Shown: one piece after another, positions 6,601-15,077 of the stretch
Layout: every line of letters begins with the position of its first letter
Position numbering within the stretch: position 1 is the stretch's first letter
Source: DATGLE01 sp035294325
GTDB taxonomy: Bacteria > Chloroflexota > Ktedonobacteria > Ktedonobacterales > Ktedonobacteraceae
Assembly: GCA_035294325.1 (NCBI GenBank)
Contig: DATGLE010000093.1
Location: 1 to 27,330, forward strand
Length of the DNA: 27,330 bases
Reading direction: 5' to 3'
Program-made: the position numbers and the translations under genes
Notes under the pieces: generated by a model
The model's input: only the letters and a program-made list of their open reading frames with translations
Databases searched by the model: none
What the model was told of the DNA's origin: nothing

Positions 6601-8205
6601 ATGATTGAGGCTGATGGCCTGCTCGTTGTCGTCTCCCCCGAGCAATTGCGCGACCTGGAACAGCGGCGCGTGGTAATGTTCGGCGGCTTTGTCGGAGCGC
6701 TCACCGCCGAGCAGGAAAGGGCGCTCTGCACTTTCGTAGAGCGTGGCGGCGGACTGATCTGCCTGGGCGAAGCCGTGGAGGCATACCGCGAGTACGATCT
6801 GCTGGGTGAGGTGCTGGGGAACGTGCATGGCTCCTGCGTGCCCCGCTGCGAGCTTATCGCCCGCGTCTCCCTTACCGATCACTATATGACACGCCGCGTC
6901 GATCCATCCTTTGCCATCGTTGAAGAGATGTACCTGCTTGCCGCCGCTCCTGAGGACGCGCAGGTGCTCTGGAGCACCTCGTGGCACTACAGCAGCCATC
7001 CTCTGGCCTACACGCGCATGCATGGGCGCGGACGCGTCTTCTGTACGACGATGGGCACGGTGCCGCAGACGCGTGAGCATCCCGTCTTTGAGCAGATGAT
7101 AACGCGCGCCATACATTATGTCGCCGGAGCGGAGACGCGTGAGCGGCCCCTGAACGTGGCGATGATCGGCTATGGCGTGATCGGCTTCGAGCACAGCACC
7201 GCCGTCAGCGAGACGCCGGGCCTGACCTGGGCGCTTGTCTGTGATCGCAACCCCGCGCGCTTGCAGCAGGCGACGCAGGCGTTCCCGGGTGTGCGCACCT
7301 GTAGCGACATGACCGAGGTCATGGAAGATGATAGCATCGATATCGTCATCGTCTCGACGCCGCCCGATACTCATGCCGCCATCTGCATGCAGATGCTGCG
7401 CGCCGGCAAGCATGTGGTCACTGAGAAGCCATTCTGTTTGACGGTGCGCGAGGCCGACGAGATGATCCTGCTGGCGCGGGAGCGGCGGCGCGCGTTGACG
7501 GTCTATCAGTGCCGCCGCTGGGACCCGGATTTCCTCGCCATTCAGCGTGCGCTCAAGCGTGATGCCATTGGCCCCATCTTTCACATCGAGACCTTTATTG
7601 GCGGCTATGCGCACCCCTGCGCATACTGGCATTCGCATGAGCCGATCTCCGGCGGCGTCTTTTACGACTGGGGCGCGCACTACCTCGACTGGATCCTCTC
7701 GCTCATCCCCGATCCCGTCGTCAATGTGCGCGGGATCGAGCATAAACGCGTCTGGCATGATGTAACCAACGCCGACCAGTCCAGCGTTTACCTGCGCTTT
7801 GCTGGCGGTCAGGAGGCGCTGTTTATGCACTCGGATATCGCGGCGGCGCTCAAACCCAAGTGGTATATCCTGGGCGAGCGCGGCGCCATCGTCGGCCACT
7901 GGCGCCAGGAAACAGTAAAGACACGGCGCTGGTCCGGCGATCTGATCGAAGAGCGGCTGGCCCCCTCCGAATCCTTGCCGGATATCCATGTCTTCACGCG
8001 CGACGAGGGCGACGCTATTCATGAGCAGCGCCTGACACTGCCGCCCATGCCGCTCTACGCCTTCCACCGCAACCTGGCGAATCATTTGCATAATGGCGAA
8101 GCACTGGCTGTGCCGCCGGAGGAGGCGCGACGCAACATCGCGGTGATGGAGGCCGCGAAGCATTCCGCCCGGCGCGGCGGTGAAATCATCGCCGTCAACT
8201 GCTAA
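6601..8205 (+). CDS. ThuA-like domain fused to Gfo/Idh/MocA oxidoreductase
   Basis: The 534-residue protein combines two domains. Residues 1 to about 180 resemble the central and C-terminal part of a ThuA-like (trehalose utilisation, glutamine-amidotransferase-like) domain, with LTAEQERALCTFVERGGGLICLGEAV and a late HGRGRVFCTTMG segment. From about 183 a Gfo/Idh/MocA dehydrogenase follows: a Rossmann segment VAMIGYGVIG (from 186), EKP at 275-277, and GGVFYDWGAHYLDW in the substrate half. In rhizobia thuA and thuB, a Gfo-type gene, are separate neighbours, so the pairing is natural but fused here. The ThuA part lacks its usual N-terminal strands. ATG at 6601 follows AGAGGAG by 10 nt; the reading from 6547 starts in repeat DNA. 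The substrate is probably a sugar or polyol. Confidence 0.82.
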   Translation: MIEADGLLVVVSPEQLRDLEQRRVVMFGGFVGALTAEQERALCTFVERGGGLICLGEAVEAYREYDLLGEVLGNVHGSCVPRCELIARVSLTDHYMTRRVDPSFAIVEEMYLLAAAPEDAQVLWSTSWHYSSHPLAYTRMHGRGRVFCTTMGTVPQTREHPVFEQMITRAIHYVAGAETRERPLNVAMIGYGVIGFEHSTAVSETPGLTWALVCDRNPARLQQATQAFPGVRTCSDMTEVMEDDSIDIVIVSTPPDTHAAICMQMLRAGKHVVTEKPFCLTVREADEMILLARERRRALTVYQCRRWDPDFLAIQRALKRDAIGPIFHIETFIGGYAHPCAYWHSHEPISGGVFYDWGAHYLDWILSLIPDPVVNVRGIEHKRVWHDVTNADQSSVYLRFAGGQEALFMHSDIAAALKPKWYILGERGAIVGHWRQETVKTRRWSGDLIEERLAPSESLPDIHVFTRDEGDAIHEQRLTLPPMPLYAFHRNLANHLHNGEALAVPPEEARRNIAVMEAAKHSARRGGEIIAVNC

Positions 8206-8239
8206 CCCCTATCTTTCTCGCACCTGCGGTGCTCATCTA

Positions 8240-8298
8240 ATAAAGCAGGTTTTGTGGAGAAATGCGCTTCACGCATTTCTCCACAAAACCTGCTTTAT
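8240..8298. repeat. long palindrome with unique core, copy E3
   Basis: A perfect 27-bp inverted repeat (8240-8266 with 8272-8298) has a 5-nt loop CTTCA. The left flank contains CTGCGGTGCTCA (8224-8235), repeated exactly at 23555-23566 in E7. The right flank contains GCAGAGCCGCAC (8309-8320), repeated exactly at 21998-22009 in E5. The core sequence is unlike the other copies except for GCG/CGC at the tip. Confidence 0.8.
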
Positions 8299-8403
8299 CT
8301 CTGGCGCGGCAGAGCCGCACGAACGCCCGGATAAAGTTGAAATGTGGGGGTGAGTGAGGCATACTATGTTTAATGGAATAATTTAGATGGCGTGGTAAAA
8401 AAC

Positions 8404-10371
8404 ATGAATATGCCCGATTTTTCCCACCGCCTCAGCGTGAGCGGCCAGTTGACGCTGAGTGTTTTCTGGTTTTCCCTCAATTTTCTGTCCGGTGCACTCT
8501 TTGCTATCGTCATCCCTACTCAAATCCTGCTCTTTGTCTCGCCCGGCGCCGTCGGCAACGCTCAGCAGGCCGCATTTCTTGGCTGGCTCACCGCCGGAGG
8601 ATCCGTGCTGGCCCTGCTGGTCCCTCCGATTATCGGCATACTGTCGGATCACACCACCGGATCCTGGGGACGGCGCCGGCCATATATCGTTGCTGGTACG
8701 CTGTTCATGCTCGTCGGCCTGTTCATGTTGTCCAGCGCGCACGAGCCAGCGCTTTTTATCCTCGGCTTCCTGATCTATCAGGCGGCCAGCAACGGCGGCA
8801 CTGCGGCCTATCAGAGCCTCCTGCCAGATCTTGTGCCGGCGGATCAGCGCGGCGAGGCTTCCGGCTATATGGGACTGATGACCATGCTGGGCACGGTAGG
8901 AAGCCTGGCCCTCGCTGCCTGGCTTTTGAGTCAGGTCAACCCCGGCCCTTCCGCCCCCACCCTCATCAGGCAGGGAGCCAGTATCTATTACACCGTCACG
9001 GGCCTGGCCCTGGTGATCGGCGCTCTGATTACAGTCATTGGCGTGCACGAAACGCCACTCTCGTTTGAATCGTCTCCGGCTGCCTCGACGCTGCGCACCT
9101 CTGATCGCTTGCGGAACTGGATAACGCGGAACTGGGTTGAGCCGTGGCGCGGAGAGAACTTTGCCTGGGTTTTCCTGACGCGGGCCTTTGTCATGCTGGG
9201 ATTGACGCTCTTCATGACCTTTATCGAATACTACTTTGCCAGCGTCGAGCACATCACGAATTTTGTACAGGCGACGGCGATTGTGGCCGTGCTGGCCCTG
9301 CTGGGGGCTGTCGCCAGCGCGCTTGGCCTCGGCATGCTCTCTGATCGCATCGGGCGCATCTGGATCGTCTGCTTCGCGACTCTCTGTATGGCGCTGGCCT
9401 CGCTCTCCTTCGTCCTGTTTCCTGATCGCGTCCCCCTCTGGCCGCTGGGCATTCTCTTCGGGCTGGGCTATGGCGCCTACACCAGCGTAGACTGGGCGCT
9501 GGCGGTTGATTCTCTGCCCTCGTTAAGTGCCGCCGGCAAAGATCTGGGACTCTGGTCGATTGCCTCAACCGCCCCCTCGATCCTCGCTCCACTGCTGGGC
9601 AGCAGTGTGATCGAGCTAACCGCCGGGCAACTGACGCTGGGCTATCGCCTGGTCTTCGCTCTGGCCGTGTTCTTCTTCCTGCTGGGTGCGGCCTTCGTCT
9701 TTCGCATTCGCGAGCAGCCCGGGACACGCACACCTTCTGCCCATCCACGCACGCGCCGGCGCATAGTGAGCCTGGGATGGCGGCTGGCCTTTCGCTCGCA
9801 TGCCGGGCAGGCGCGCGGCTTCTTACTCTTCTGGCCCTTCTGGGAGTGGCTTACCATCTCGCTCCAGCCCATCAAAAGCATACCTCATGCGCCCTATGGC
9901 CTGCTCGGCGTCACCTTCAAGCGCTATCATGGGCACCCCGTAGATCTACCCGATGGCGTGCATGTCGAGCGCGGGGCTTTGATCGGCGAACTGCATTTCC
10001 ATAACCGCAAGATCGTCGAGGCATCGCAGGCAGGCCCCTGGAAACTGGTGCGCATGTTTATGCTGGATATGCGGGCGCTGGCCCGCTGGACGCAGGAGCC
10101 GGATTTCCCCGCCGCGATCCAGGCGTTTCACGGCGTGACGCTGGTGGGCCGGGCTGCGCGCCGCCTGGGTTTTATTACCTATGAACGCCCGAAAACGCTG
10201 CATAACCGGCTGGACCGCTTCTTTATGATGGGTCTGCTGGTGCTCTACCATCACCAGGGCCTGGAGCGTCTGAGGCACGGCACAACCTACGGCACCTATC
10301 CCCAGGATGTCTGGATGTCACGCCGCGCATTGATGAAACGCTATGGAGATCTGATTCATCCTGATCCATGA
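8404..10371 (+). CDS. MFS sugar-type transporter with C-terminal YkoP-like domain
   Basis: The first 440 or so residues form a major facilitator with about twelve hydrophobic segments. The cytoplasmic loop after helix 2 reads GILSDHTTGSWGRRRPY, typical of the GPH/SLC45-like sugar and proton symporters, and LSDRIGR occurs in the second half. After an Arg-rich linker (about 450-475), a soluble domain of about 170 residues follows, with HVERGALIGELHFHNR, FHGVTLVGRAARRLGF and a Tyr-rich end. I place it in the YkoP-like family from memory, with moderate confidence. A transporter with this tail is unusual. The start is uncertain: ATG at 8404 or 8410, or GTG at 8392, none with a good ribosome-binding site. 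The cargo is unknown, likely a sugar. Confidence 0.78.
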   Translation: MNMPDFSHRLSVSGQLTLSVFWFSLNFLSGALFAIVIPTQILLFVSPGAVGNAQQAAFLGWLTAGGSVLALLVPPIIGILSDHTTGSWGRRRPYIVAGTLFMLVGLFMLSSAHEPALFILGFLIYQAASNGGTAAYQSLLPDLVPADQRGEASGYMGLMTMLGTVGSLALAAWLLSQVNPGPSAPTLIRQGASIYYTVTGLALVIGALITVIGVHETPLSFESSPAASTLRTSDRLRNWITRNWVEPWRGENFAWVFLTRAFVMLGLTLFMTFIEYYFASVEHITNFVQATAIVAVLALLGAVASALGLGMLSDRIGRIWIVCFATLCMALASLSFVLFPDRVPLWPLGILFGLGYGAYTSVDWALAVDSLPSLSAAGKDLGLWSIASTAPSILAPLLGSSVIELTAGQLTLGYRLVFALAVFFFLLGAAFVFRIREQPGTRTPSAHPRTRRRIVSLGWRLAFRSHAGQARGFLLFWPFWEWLTISLQPIKSIPHAPYGLLGVTFKRYHGHPVDLPDGVHVERGALIGELHFHNRKIVEASQAGPWKLVRMFMLDMRALARWTQEPDFPAAIQAFHGVTLVGRAARRLGFITYERPKTLHNRLDRFFMMGLLVLYHHQGLERLRHGTTYGTYPQDVWMSRRALMKRYGDLIHPDP

Positions 10372-10388
10372 CTGTTCAAAACCCTTGC

Positions 10389-10437
10389 CGCCTGCGGCGG
10401 CTTATCGGTTAGTAGTGTGTGCGAGGCGCCGCAGGCG
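10389..10437. repeat. short palindromic element with no long core, copy E4
   Basis: CGCCTGCGGCG (10389-10399) pairs perfectly with CGCCGCAGGCG (10427-10437) around a 27-nt unpaired loop. The arms correspond to the conserved flanks of the other palindromes (GCGCCTGCGG on the left, GCCGCAG on the right), but the long variable core is absent. The rest of the gap to 10574 shows no gene or clear promoter. Confidence 0.55.
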
Positions 10438-10574
10438 TCAGGCAGTCCGGGGGAAAGCCGGGTGGAATAGATACACTGATACTTATTGCACAAAAAGCTA
10501 TACAAAACATAGAGGATATGGCATAGTTAGGAAGAGATATGGCTTGAAATCGATGTTAAAGGATTTGCCGGAGG

Positions 10575-13500
10575 ATGGAAGCTGCTCTTACGCGTCGCTA
10601 TTTGCAAGCATTACTTGCGCGATACGCGGCGATTACTGTGCCGGGAGGAACGCTTGACCGGCCCCTCTTACTGCGGGCCGTATTCCAACCCTTGAAATTA
10701 CGCAGTATGGCTCTCGCACCCCAGGAGCAGGCTTCCAGGGGCCAGGGACGGTCTGCACAGGCTGAGAAGCAGGTGGCGCGTTGCCGCGAAGCCCTGGAGG
10801 AATCGCCGTCGCGTAAGATAGTGATCCTCGGCAGCCCCGGCATGGGCAAGACAACGGCGCTGAAAAGCCTGCTGATCGATGCCGCTCAGGATGCGCTGGA
10901 TGATCCTGACGCTCCATTGCCACTCTTCCTATCGCTGCCCGACCTGGCGCGCTCAGGCTTATCTCTGCCCGATTACCTTGCTGGCATCGCGGCCTCGTTC
11001 GATCTCCCCGCAAATTTTGGCGCGGCGCTCTGGCAGGAGATCAGCCGGGGGAAGGCGCTGCTCTGCCTGGATAGCCTGGATGAAGTGGCTCCGGCGCGTC
11101 GCCCCGATATGATCGCCCTGATCAACACCGGCGCGCGCGAATGGGGCGGGACCTGGATTGTAGGCTCGCGCTTCACCAGCTATAAGGGATGGCAGTTCGA
11201 GCGCGGCGAATTTTCCGAGTGGGAACTGCTCCCCATGACGGCGGAGCTGCGCACTCAACTGGCTCAGCGCCTGATACCGCTTCTGTATGGCGGTATGCAC
11301 GAGGAGGAGATGCCCGCCGGTATGCCCATGACGTTCGTGCAGACATTGCAAGGGCGCCCGCAATTCGCCGCGTGGGGAGAGAATCCGCTGCTCTTTACCC
11401 TGGCCGCCGTTGCTTTTGTACGCACGGGCGTATTTCCAGAGAGCCGGGCCACGCTTTACAGGGATGTGCTCGAAGCTGTGCTGATGATGCGTTCCCCGCA
11501 GGAGAATCAGCGCAGCGTATTACGCCGGGTCCTGGCAAACGTGGCCCTGCAATTTTACCAGGTAAAGGGCCGCACCTTCACGCGTCCTGACCTCCTGCGG
11601 CTGCTGGCCCGGCCGCGCGTTGACCTTGCGGCGGCATGGGATCCCGAGAGCATGGGCGAGCGTATTATCGGCTCCGGCCTGCTCGATGTAATAAGTTCTG
11701 AGACCTATGGCTTCCTCCATCAAACCTTCCAGGAATATCTGGCGGCGCTGGCGCTCGCGGAGGGACTTCTGAGCACAAATAGCGAGGCCACGGCCTGGGA
11801 ACTGGCCTGGTCGAAACGCACGTATAGCCGCTGGAACGAAGTGCTGCGCCTGATGGTCGGGATTCTTGCCGCGCACGAGGAGCCAGGCGCGGCGGAGATG
11901 GCGCTGCGCTGGCTGCGGAATCTGGCCGGGCAGCATGCAACCGCTGAGGGCGATCCCGGCGATCTGGGATTGATCCTGGCCGTGCGCTCATTGGCAGAAG
12001 TAGCGGGACCTGCTACCCGCGACCTGGCAACGGACATCGTTTTGCGGTGGAGCGAGACGCTCGCTGAGGCCGCGCGCCGGGGACGCAGCACGTTGTGGGA
12101 TAATCCACGCAGCAAACGCCTGCTGGAACTGGCCGCCGAGATACGCTTTTTCGATGAGCAGGTTGTGGCTGTGACAATTGAGCAGCTTGCGCGTTCGCTG
12201 CAAGATGCGGCGTGGCAGGTGCGCCAGAATGCGGCGGAAGCGCTGGGTAAACTATCCCGGGAGGCCGCGTCAACCCTGCTTGTCGAAGCGCTGGCGCGCG
12301 AGCAGCACGATCAGGTGTACTGGAGCATCTTACGCTCACTGAATGAGCAGAGGCAACGCGCGCCGCTGCCCGTCCTGCTCTCCATCCTGCGCACATGTAC
12401 ATGGCACATGACGATGGGAGAGGCGGCGCGGGCAGTCACGCTCTATGGAGATGAGGCGCCTCTGGAGCCGCTGCTGGCCGCGCTGCGCACGACCAGCGAT
12501 GGCTACACCATAGCACAGCTTGTCCGCATCATATTAGAGGGCCTGGGCCAGCGCGGCTCCGATGCCGTGAATGCACTCCTGCCAGAACTGGCGCAGGAGC
12601 CGCGCCGCTTTGTTGTACAGGCATTTGGCAATCCGCGCTTCGCTGCTATCGCGCCCGTTCAAACGCTGCTCGATATCTGGCGCCACGATCCCGATGCCAG
12701 TATGCGCACTCTGGCCGGCAATGTCCTGCGCTGGCTCGGAGCGCCCCTGCCGGTTGAAACGCTGGTTGCGCTGCTGATCGACGGGGCGGAAGATGCGTAC
12801 TCGGATGATGTCATCGACTGCCTGCGCAACACCTACGCCAGCGCACGGGAGGAAGTCATTGCCGCACTGGGCCACTCCGCTCCCCGTGTGCGTGAAGGTG
12901 TTTTGCGTGCGCTGCGAACCATACGCGGAGCTATCCCAATCGAGCGGGCCGTGGCGATGCTGCGCGACGAATCCCCGCTCGTGCGCAAAGAAGCCCTCGA
13001 TGCTCTTTACTGGCTCTCCATCGACAGGGCATATCACGACGAGAGCGGCATAGATAAAGAGAAATTGCTTGAACCATTCCTGGCCGCCTGTGCTGATAGC
13101 GATGAGAGCGTGCGTGAGGAGGCAGTACGCAATCTGACCTGGCTGCCCGGCCATATCGGCGCGCAGCCTCCGAAAGTATGGTTTCAGGAGCTGGCGCGGG
13201 ACTGGAATCCAGAAATACGGGCGCTGGCGATGCGCGGACTGGCCGAATGTGGCGACCTGGACACGCTGCTCACCGGCCTGGAGGATGAAGCCTCCGTTGT
13301 GCGGCTGGCGGTGGTCGAGAGCCTGGTACGGCTCCCCATCGAGGCTCCGCTTGCGCCACTGCTCAATGCGCTGCACGATGAGAGCGCGGGAGTGCGCCGC
13401 GCGGCGGCTGAGGCGCTGCGCAAGCATAATTCCGCCGAAGCTCTGGCGGCGTTGATCGCAGCGCTTGAGGACCGCAGCCTGCGCGGTATGGCGATTGAGA

Positions 13501-14909
13501 GCCTGAGTTACTTCGGCGAGCAGGCTCCGGTGGAGCGCATCGTGGCCTGCCTGCGTGACCGTAACGAATGGACGCAGTGGCATGCCATAGAGGCTCTGCA
13601 CCGCTTGAGGCCGCCGGCCTATCTCGGTATTCTGGTGCTGATGCTGGAGGGCATGACCGATTACGATGATATGAAAAAGGCCCGCTGGATGTTGCAAGAT
13701 CTCGCCGAAGCTCTTGCTGCCCACCCGGAAGCGCTGGGAGAGGCATCGAGCAGTGTGCGCGAGACCGCCCTTGCCGTGCTGGATTGGATGGGAGAGCGCG
13801 CCCCTGATGCGCTGATCTTTGCGGCCCTGTACGACTGGCATGTAAGGGTTCGCTGTCGCGCGGCGAGGATGGTGCGGGCGCGCTGCCAGAACGATGACGA
13901 GGCTATCGAAAAGCTGCTGCCCCTGCTGCAAGACGGCGCCGCTTCTGTGCGCGAGGTCACGCTGGATGAACTGAGCGGCATGGGAAAGAACGCACCCATC
14001 GAAGCGATCAGGGCGCTGTTGAAGGATGAGGAGAGTATTATACGCACTCACGCGGTACGGGCGCTTGGCGCGACGGGCAATCCCGCTATCCTGAATATGT
14101 TGATCAATGTGCTCAACGATGAGAGTGAGGATGTGCGTTCCGCAGCCGCTGAGATCTTGAGCAGGCCAGAGATGGATACCCCCGATGAAGTTCTGATTGT
14201 GGCGCTCAGGCATGTGCAGTTGTATGCGCGCGTCGCCATTTTGAAGACGCTGGGACGACGACCCGATGTGCCGGATGCGGTCCTGGAAGAGGTTATGCAG
14301 CACGATCCCGATGCATATGCGCGTGAGGTCGCGAAAGAAGCGCTGCGCGCGCGAAGAGTACCGGCAGGGCCGACAGATGGTATGCGCCGTGCCGGCGAAG
14401 GTGATGAGGAGCGGCCAGAGCCGCAGCCCGTGAGCCAGGAAAGCGCGGTGCCCCCTGAGATCCCGCCACTCGATGCACTGCTCGAAGACATCAGCCAGGG
14501 ACGCCTGCAACAACTTTCGCTCCTGCGGCAAGCATATCCCGGCAAAGCCGCTGCTGTCGAAGCCGAGGCGATCTCCATCCTTTCGGGGAAGGGTTCCGGG
14601 GACGTGCTGGGCGCGCTGGAGCAGTATGATATCGCCTGGCTTATCCGCAAAATGGAGCAGCCGCTGCCCGCGTTAATGGACAGGCTGGCGGAGATCCTTG
14701 AATGGCCCTACGCATGGGTGCAGTTAGCGGCTGCCGAGACGTTTGGCGAACTGCGCCGCAATGTCCCCGACAGGGCGCTGCGCCGGCTTTACCATCTACG
14801 GCTGGCCTCGTCGAATGCCCAGGTGCGTGAGGCCGCCGACGACGCCCTGGCCGAGATTCTGGCGCAGGAACCTGGCATCGAAGACGACGATGATGGCATG
14901 TCATCCTGA
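10575..14909 (+). CDS. NACHT NTPase with HEAT-repeat array
   Basis: This 1444-residue protein is a STAND-type NTPase. A short N-terminal region (about 1-80) has no recognisable effector. The NACHT core shows Walker A GSPGMGKTT at 86-94, Walker B LLCLDSLDE with D166, D169 and E170, and the GSRFTS sensor segment. The family's FLHQTFQEYLAA helix is at 380-391. From about 510 to 1260 come many HEAT-type helical repeats of about 30 residues, with recurring VRxxAAEAL patterns. After a Pro/Glu-rich linker (about 1262-1300), a last helical domain runs to the end. Ligand-binding repeats and a switch ATPase suggest sensing in defence or signalling; this is inferred. GGAGG abuts the ATG with no spacing, so the true start is open. 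The last codons come from a repeat. Confidence 0.85.
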   Translation: MEAALTRRYLQALLARYAAITVPGGTLDRPLLLRAVFQPLKLRSMALAPQEQASRGQGRSAQAEKQVARCREALEESPSRKIVILGSPGMGKTTALKSLLIDAAQDALDDPDAPLPLFLSLPDLARSGLSLPDYLAGIAASFDLPANFGAALWQEISRGKALLCLDSLDEVAPARRPDMIALINTGAREWGGTWIVGSRFTSYKGWQFERGEFSEWELLPMTAELRTQLAQRLIPLLYGGMHEEEMPAGMPMTFVQTLQGRPQFAAWGENPLLFTLAAVAFVRTGVFPESRATLYRDVLEAVLMMRSPQENQRSVLRRVLANVALQFYQVKGRTFTRPDLLRLLARPRVDLAAAWDPESMGERIIGSGLLDVISSETYGFLHQTFQEYLAALALAEGLLSTNSEATAWELAWSKRTYSRWNEVLRLMVGILAAHEEPGAAEMALRWLRNLAGQHATAEGDPGDLGLILAVRSLAEVAGPATRDLATDIVLRWSETLAEAARRGRSTLWDNPRSKRLLELAAEIRFFDEQVVAVTIEQLARSLQDAAWQVRQNAAEALGKLSREAASTLLVEALAREQHDQVYWSILRSLNEQRQRAPLPVLLSILRTCTWHMTMGEAARAVTLYGDEAPLEPLLAALRTTSDGYTIAQLVRIILEGLGQRGSDAVNALLPELAQEPRRFVVQAFGNPRFAAIAPVQTLLDIWRHDPDASMRTLAGNVLRWLGAPLPVETLVALLIDGAEDAYSDDVIDCLRNTYASAREEVIAALGHSAPRVREGVLRALRTIRGAIPIERAVAMLRDESPLVRKEALDALYWLSIDRAYHDESGIDKEKLLEPFLAACADSDESVREEAVRNLTWLPGHIGAQPPKVWFQELARDWNPEIRALAMRGLAECGDLDTLLTGLEDEASVVRLAVVESLVRLPIEAPLAPLLNALHDESAGVRRAAAEALRKHNSAEALAALIAALEDRSLRGMAIESLSYFGEQAPVERIVACLRDRNEWTQWHAIEALHRLRPPAYLGILVLMLEGMTDYDDMKKARWMLQDLAEALAAHPEALGEASSSVRETALAVLDWMGERAPDALIFAALYDWHVRVRCRAARMVRARCQNDDEAIEKLLPLLQDGAASVREVTLDELSGMGKNAPIEAIRALLKDEESIIRTHAVRALGATGNPAILNMLINVLNDESEDVRSAAAEILSRPEMDTPDEVLIVALRHVQLYARVAILKTLGRRPDVPDAVLEEVMQHDPDAYAREVAKEALRARRVPAGPTDGMRRAGEGDEERPEPQPVSQESAVPPEIPPLDALLEDISQGRLQQLSLLRQAYPGKAAAVEAEAISILSGKGSGDVLGALEQYDIAWLIRKMEQPLPALMDRLAEILEWPYAWVQLAAAETFGELRRNVPDRALRRLYHLRLASSNAQVREAADDALAEILAQEPGIEDDDDGMSS

Positions 14910-14970
14910 GCGCAGCGAAGGATCTGCGGCCCGGGAGTGAGATCCTTCGCTGCGCTCAGGATGACATGCC
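14895..14970. repeat. ATGTCATCCTGA-type inverted repeat, copy R2
   Basis: A perfect 30-bp stem (14895-14924 with 14941-14970) surrounds a 16-nt loop. It belongs with copy R1: both carry ATGTCATCCTGA, both extend past the right arm as GCC-K-GGTT, and in both the left arm encodes Met-Ser-Ser-stop for the upstream gene. This sequence type (TCATCCTGAGCG with GAAGGATC) is familiar as a widespread intergenic repeat in several bacterial phyla. Confidence 0.8.
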
Positions 14971-14999
14971 GGGTTTGTTCGACATATTTCACTATGCAC

Positions 15000-15029
15000 T
15001 TGCCTGAATGCTCAATTATCGGTTACTCT
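15000..15029 (+). promoter_or_regulatory. possible promoter of the hydantoinase gene
   Basis: TTGCCT at 15000-15005 and TACTCT at 15024-15029 are 18 nt apart in an AT-richer stretch between repeat R2 and the gene at 15078. TCTAAT at 15031-15036 is an alternative -10. This is a weak pattern match. Confidence 0.25.
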
Positions 15030-15077
15030 ATCTAATGTAGGCCATTTCTATGTCAACGTATAAAGCGAGGCAAGCGC

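Noticed and set aside
6592..8163. 523-residue minus-strand open frame
   Set aside because: It lies entirely antisense to the ThuA-Gfo gene and has no domain; it is a product of GC-rich codon bias.
12534..14531. 665-residue minus-strand open frame
   Set aside because: It mirrors the HEAT-repeat region of the NACHT gene, with Gln/His/Arg-rich composition typical of an antisense shadow.
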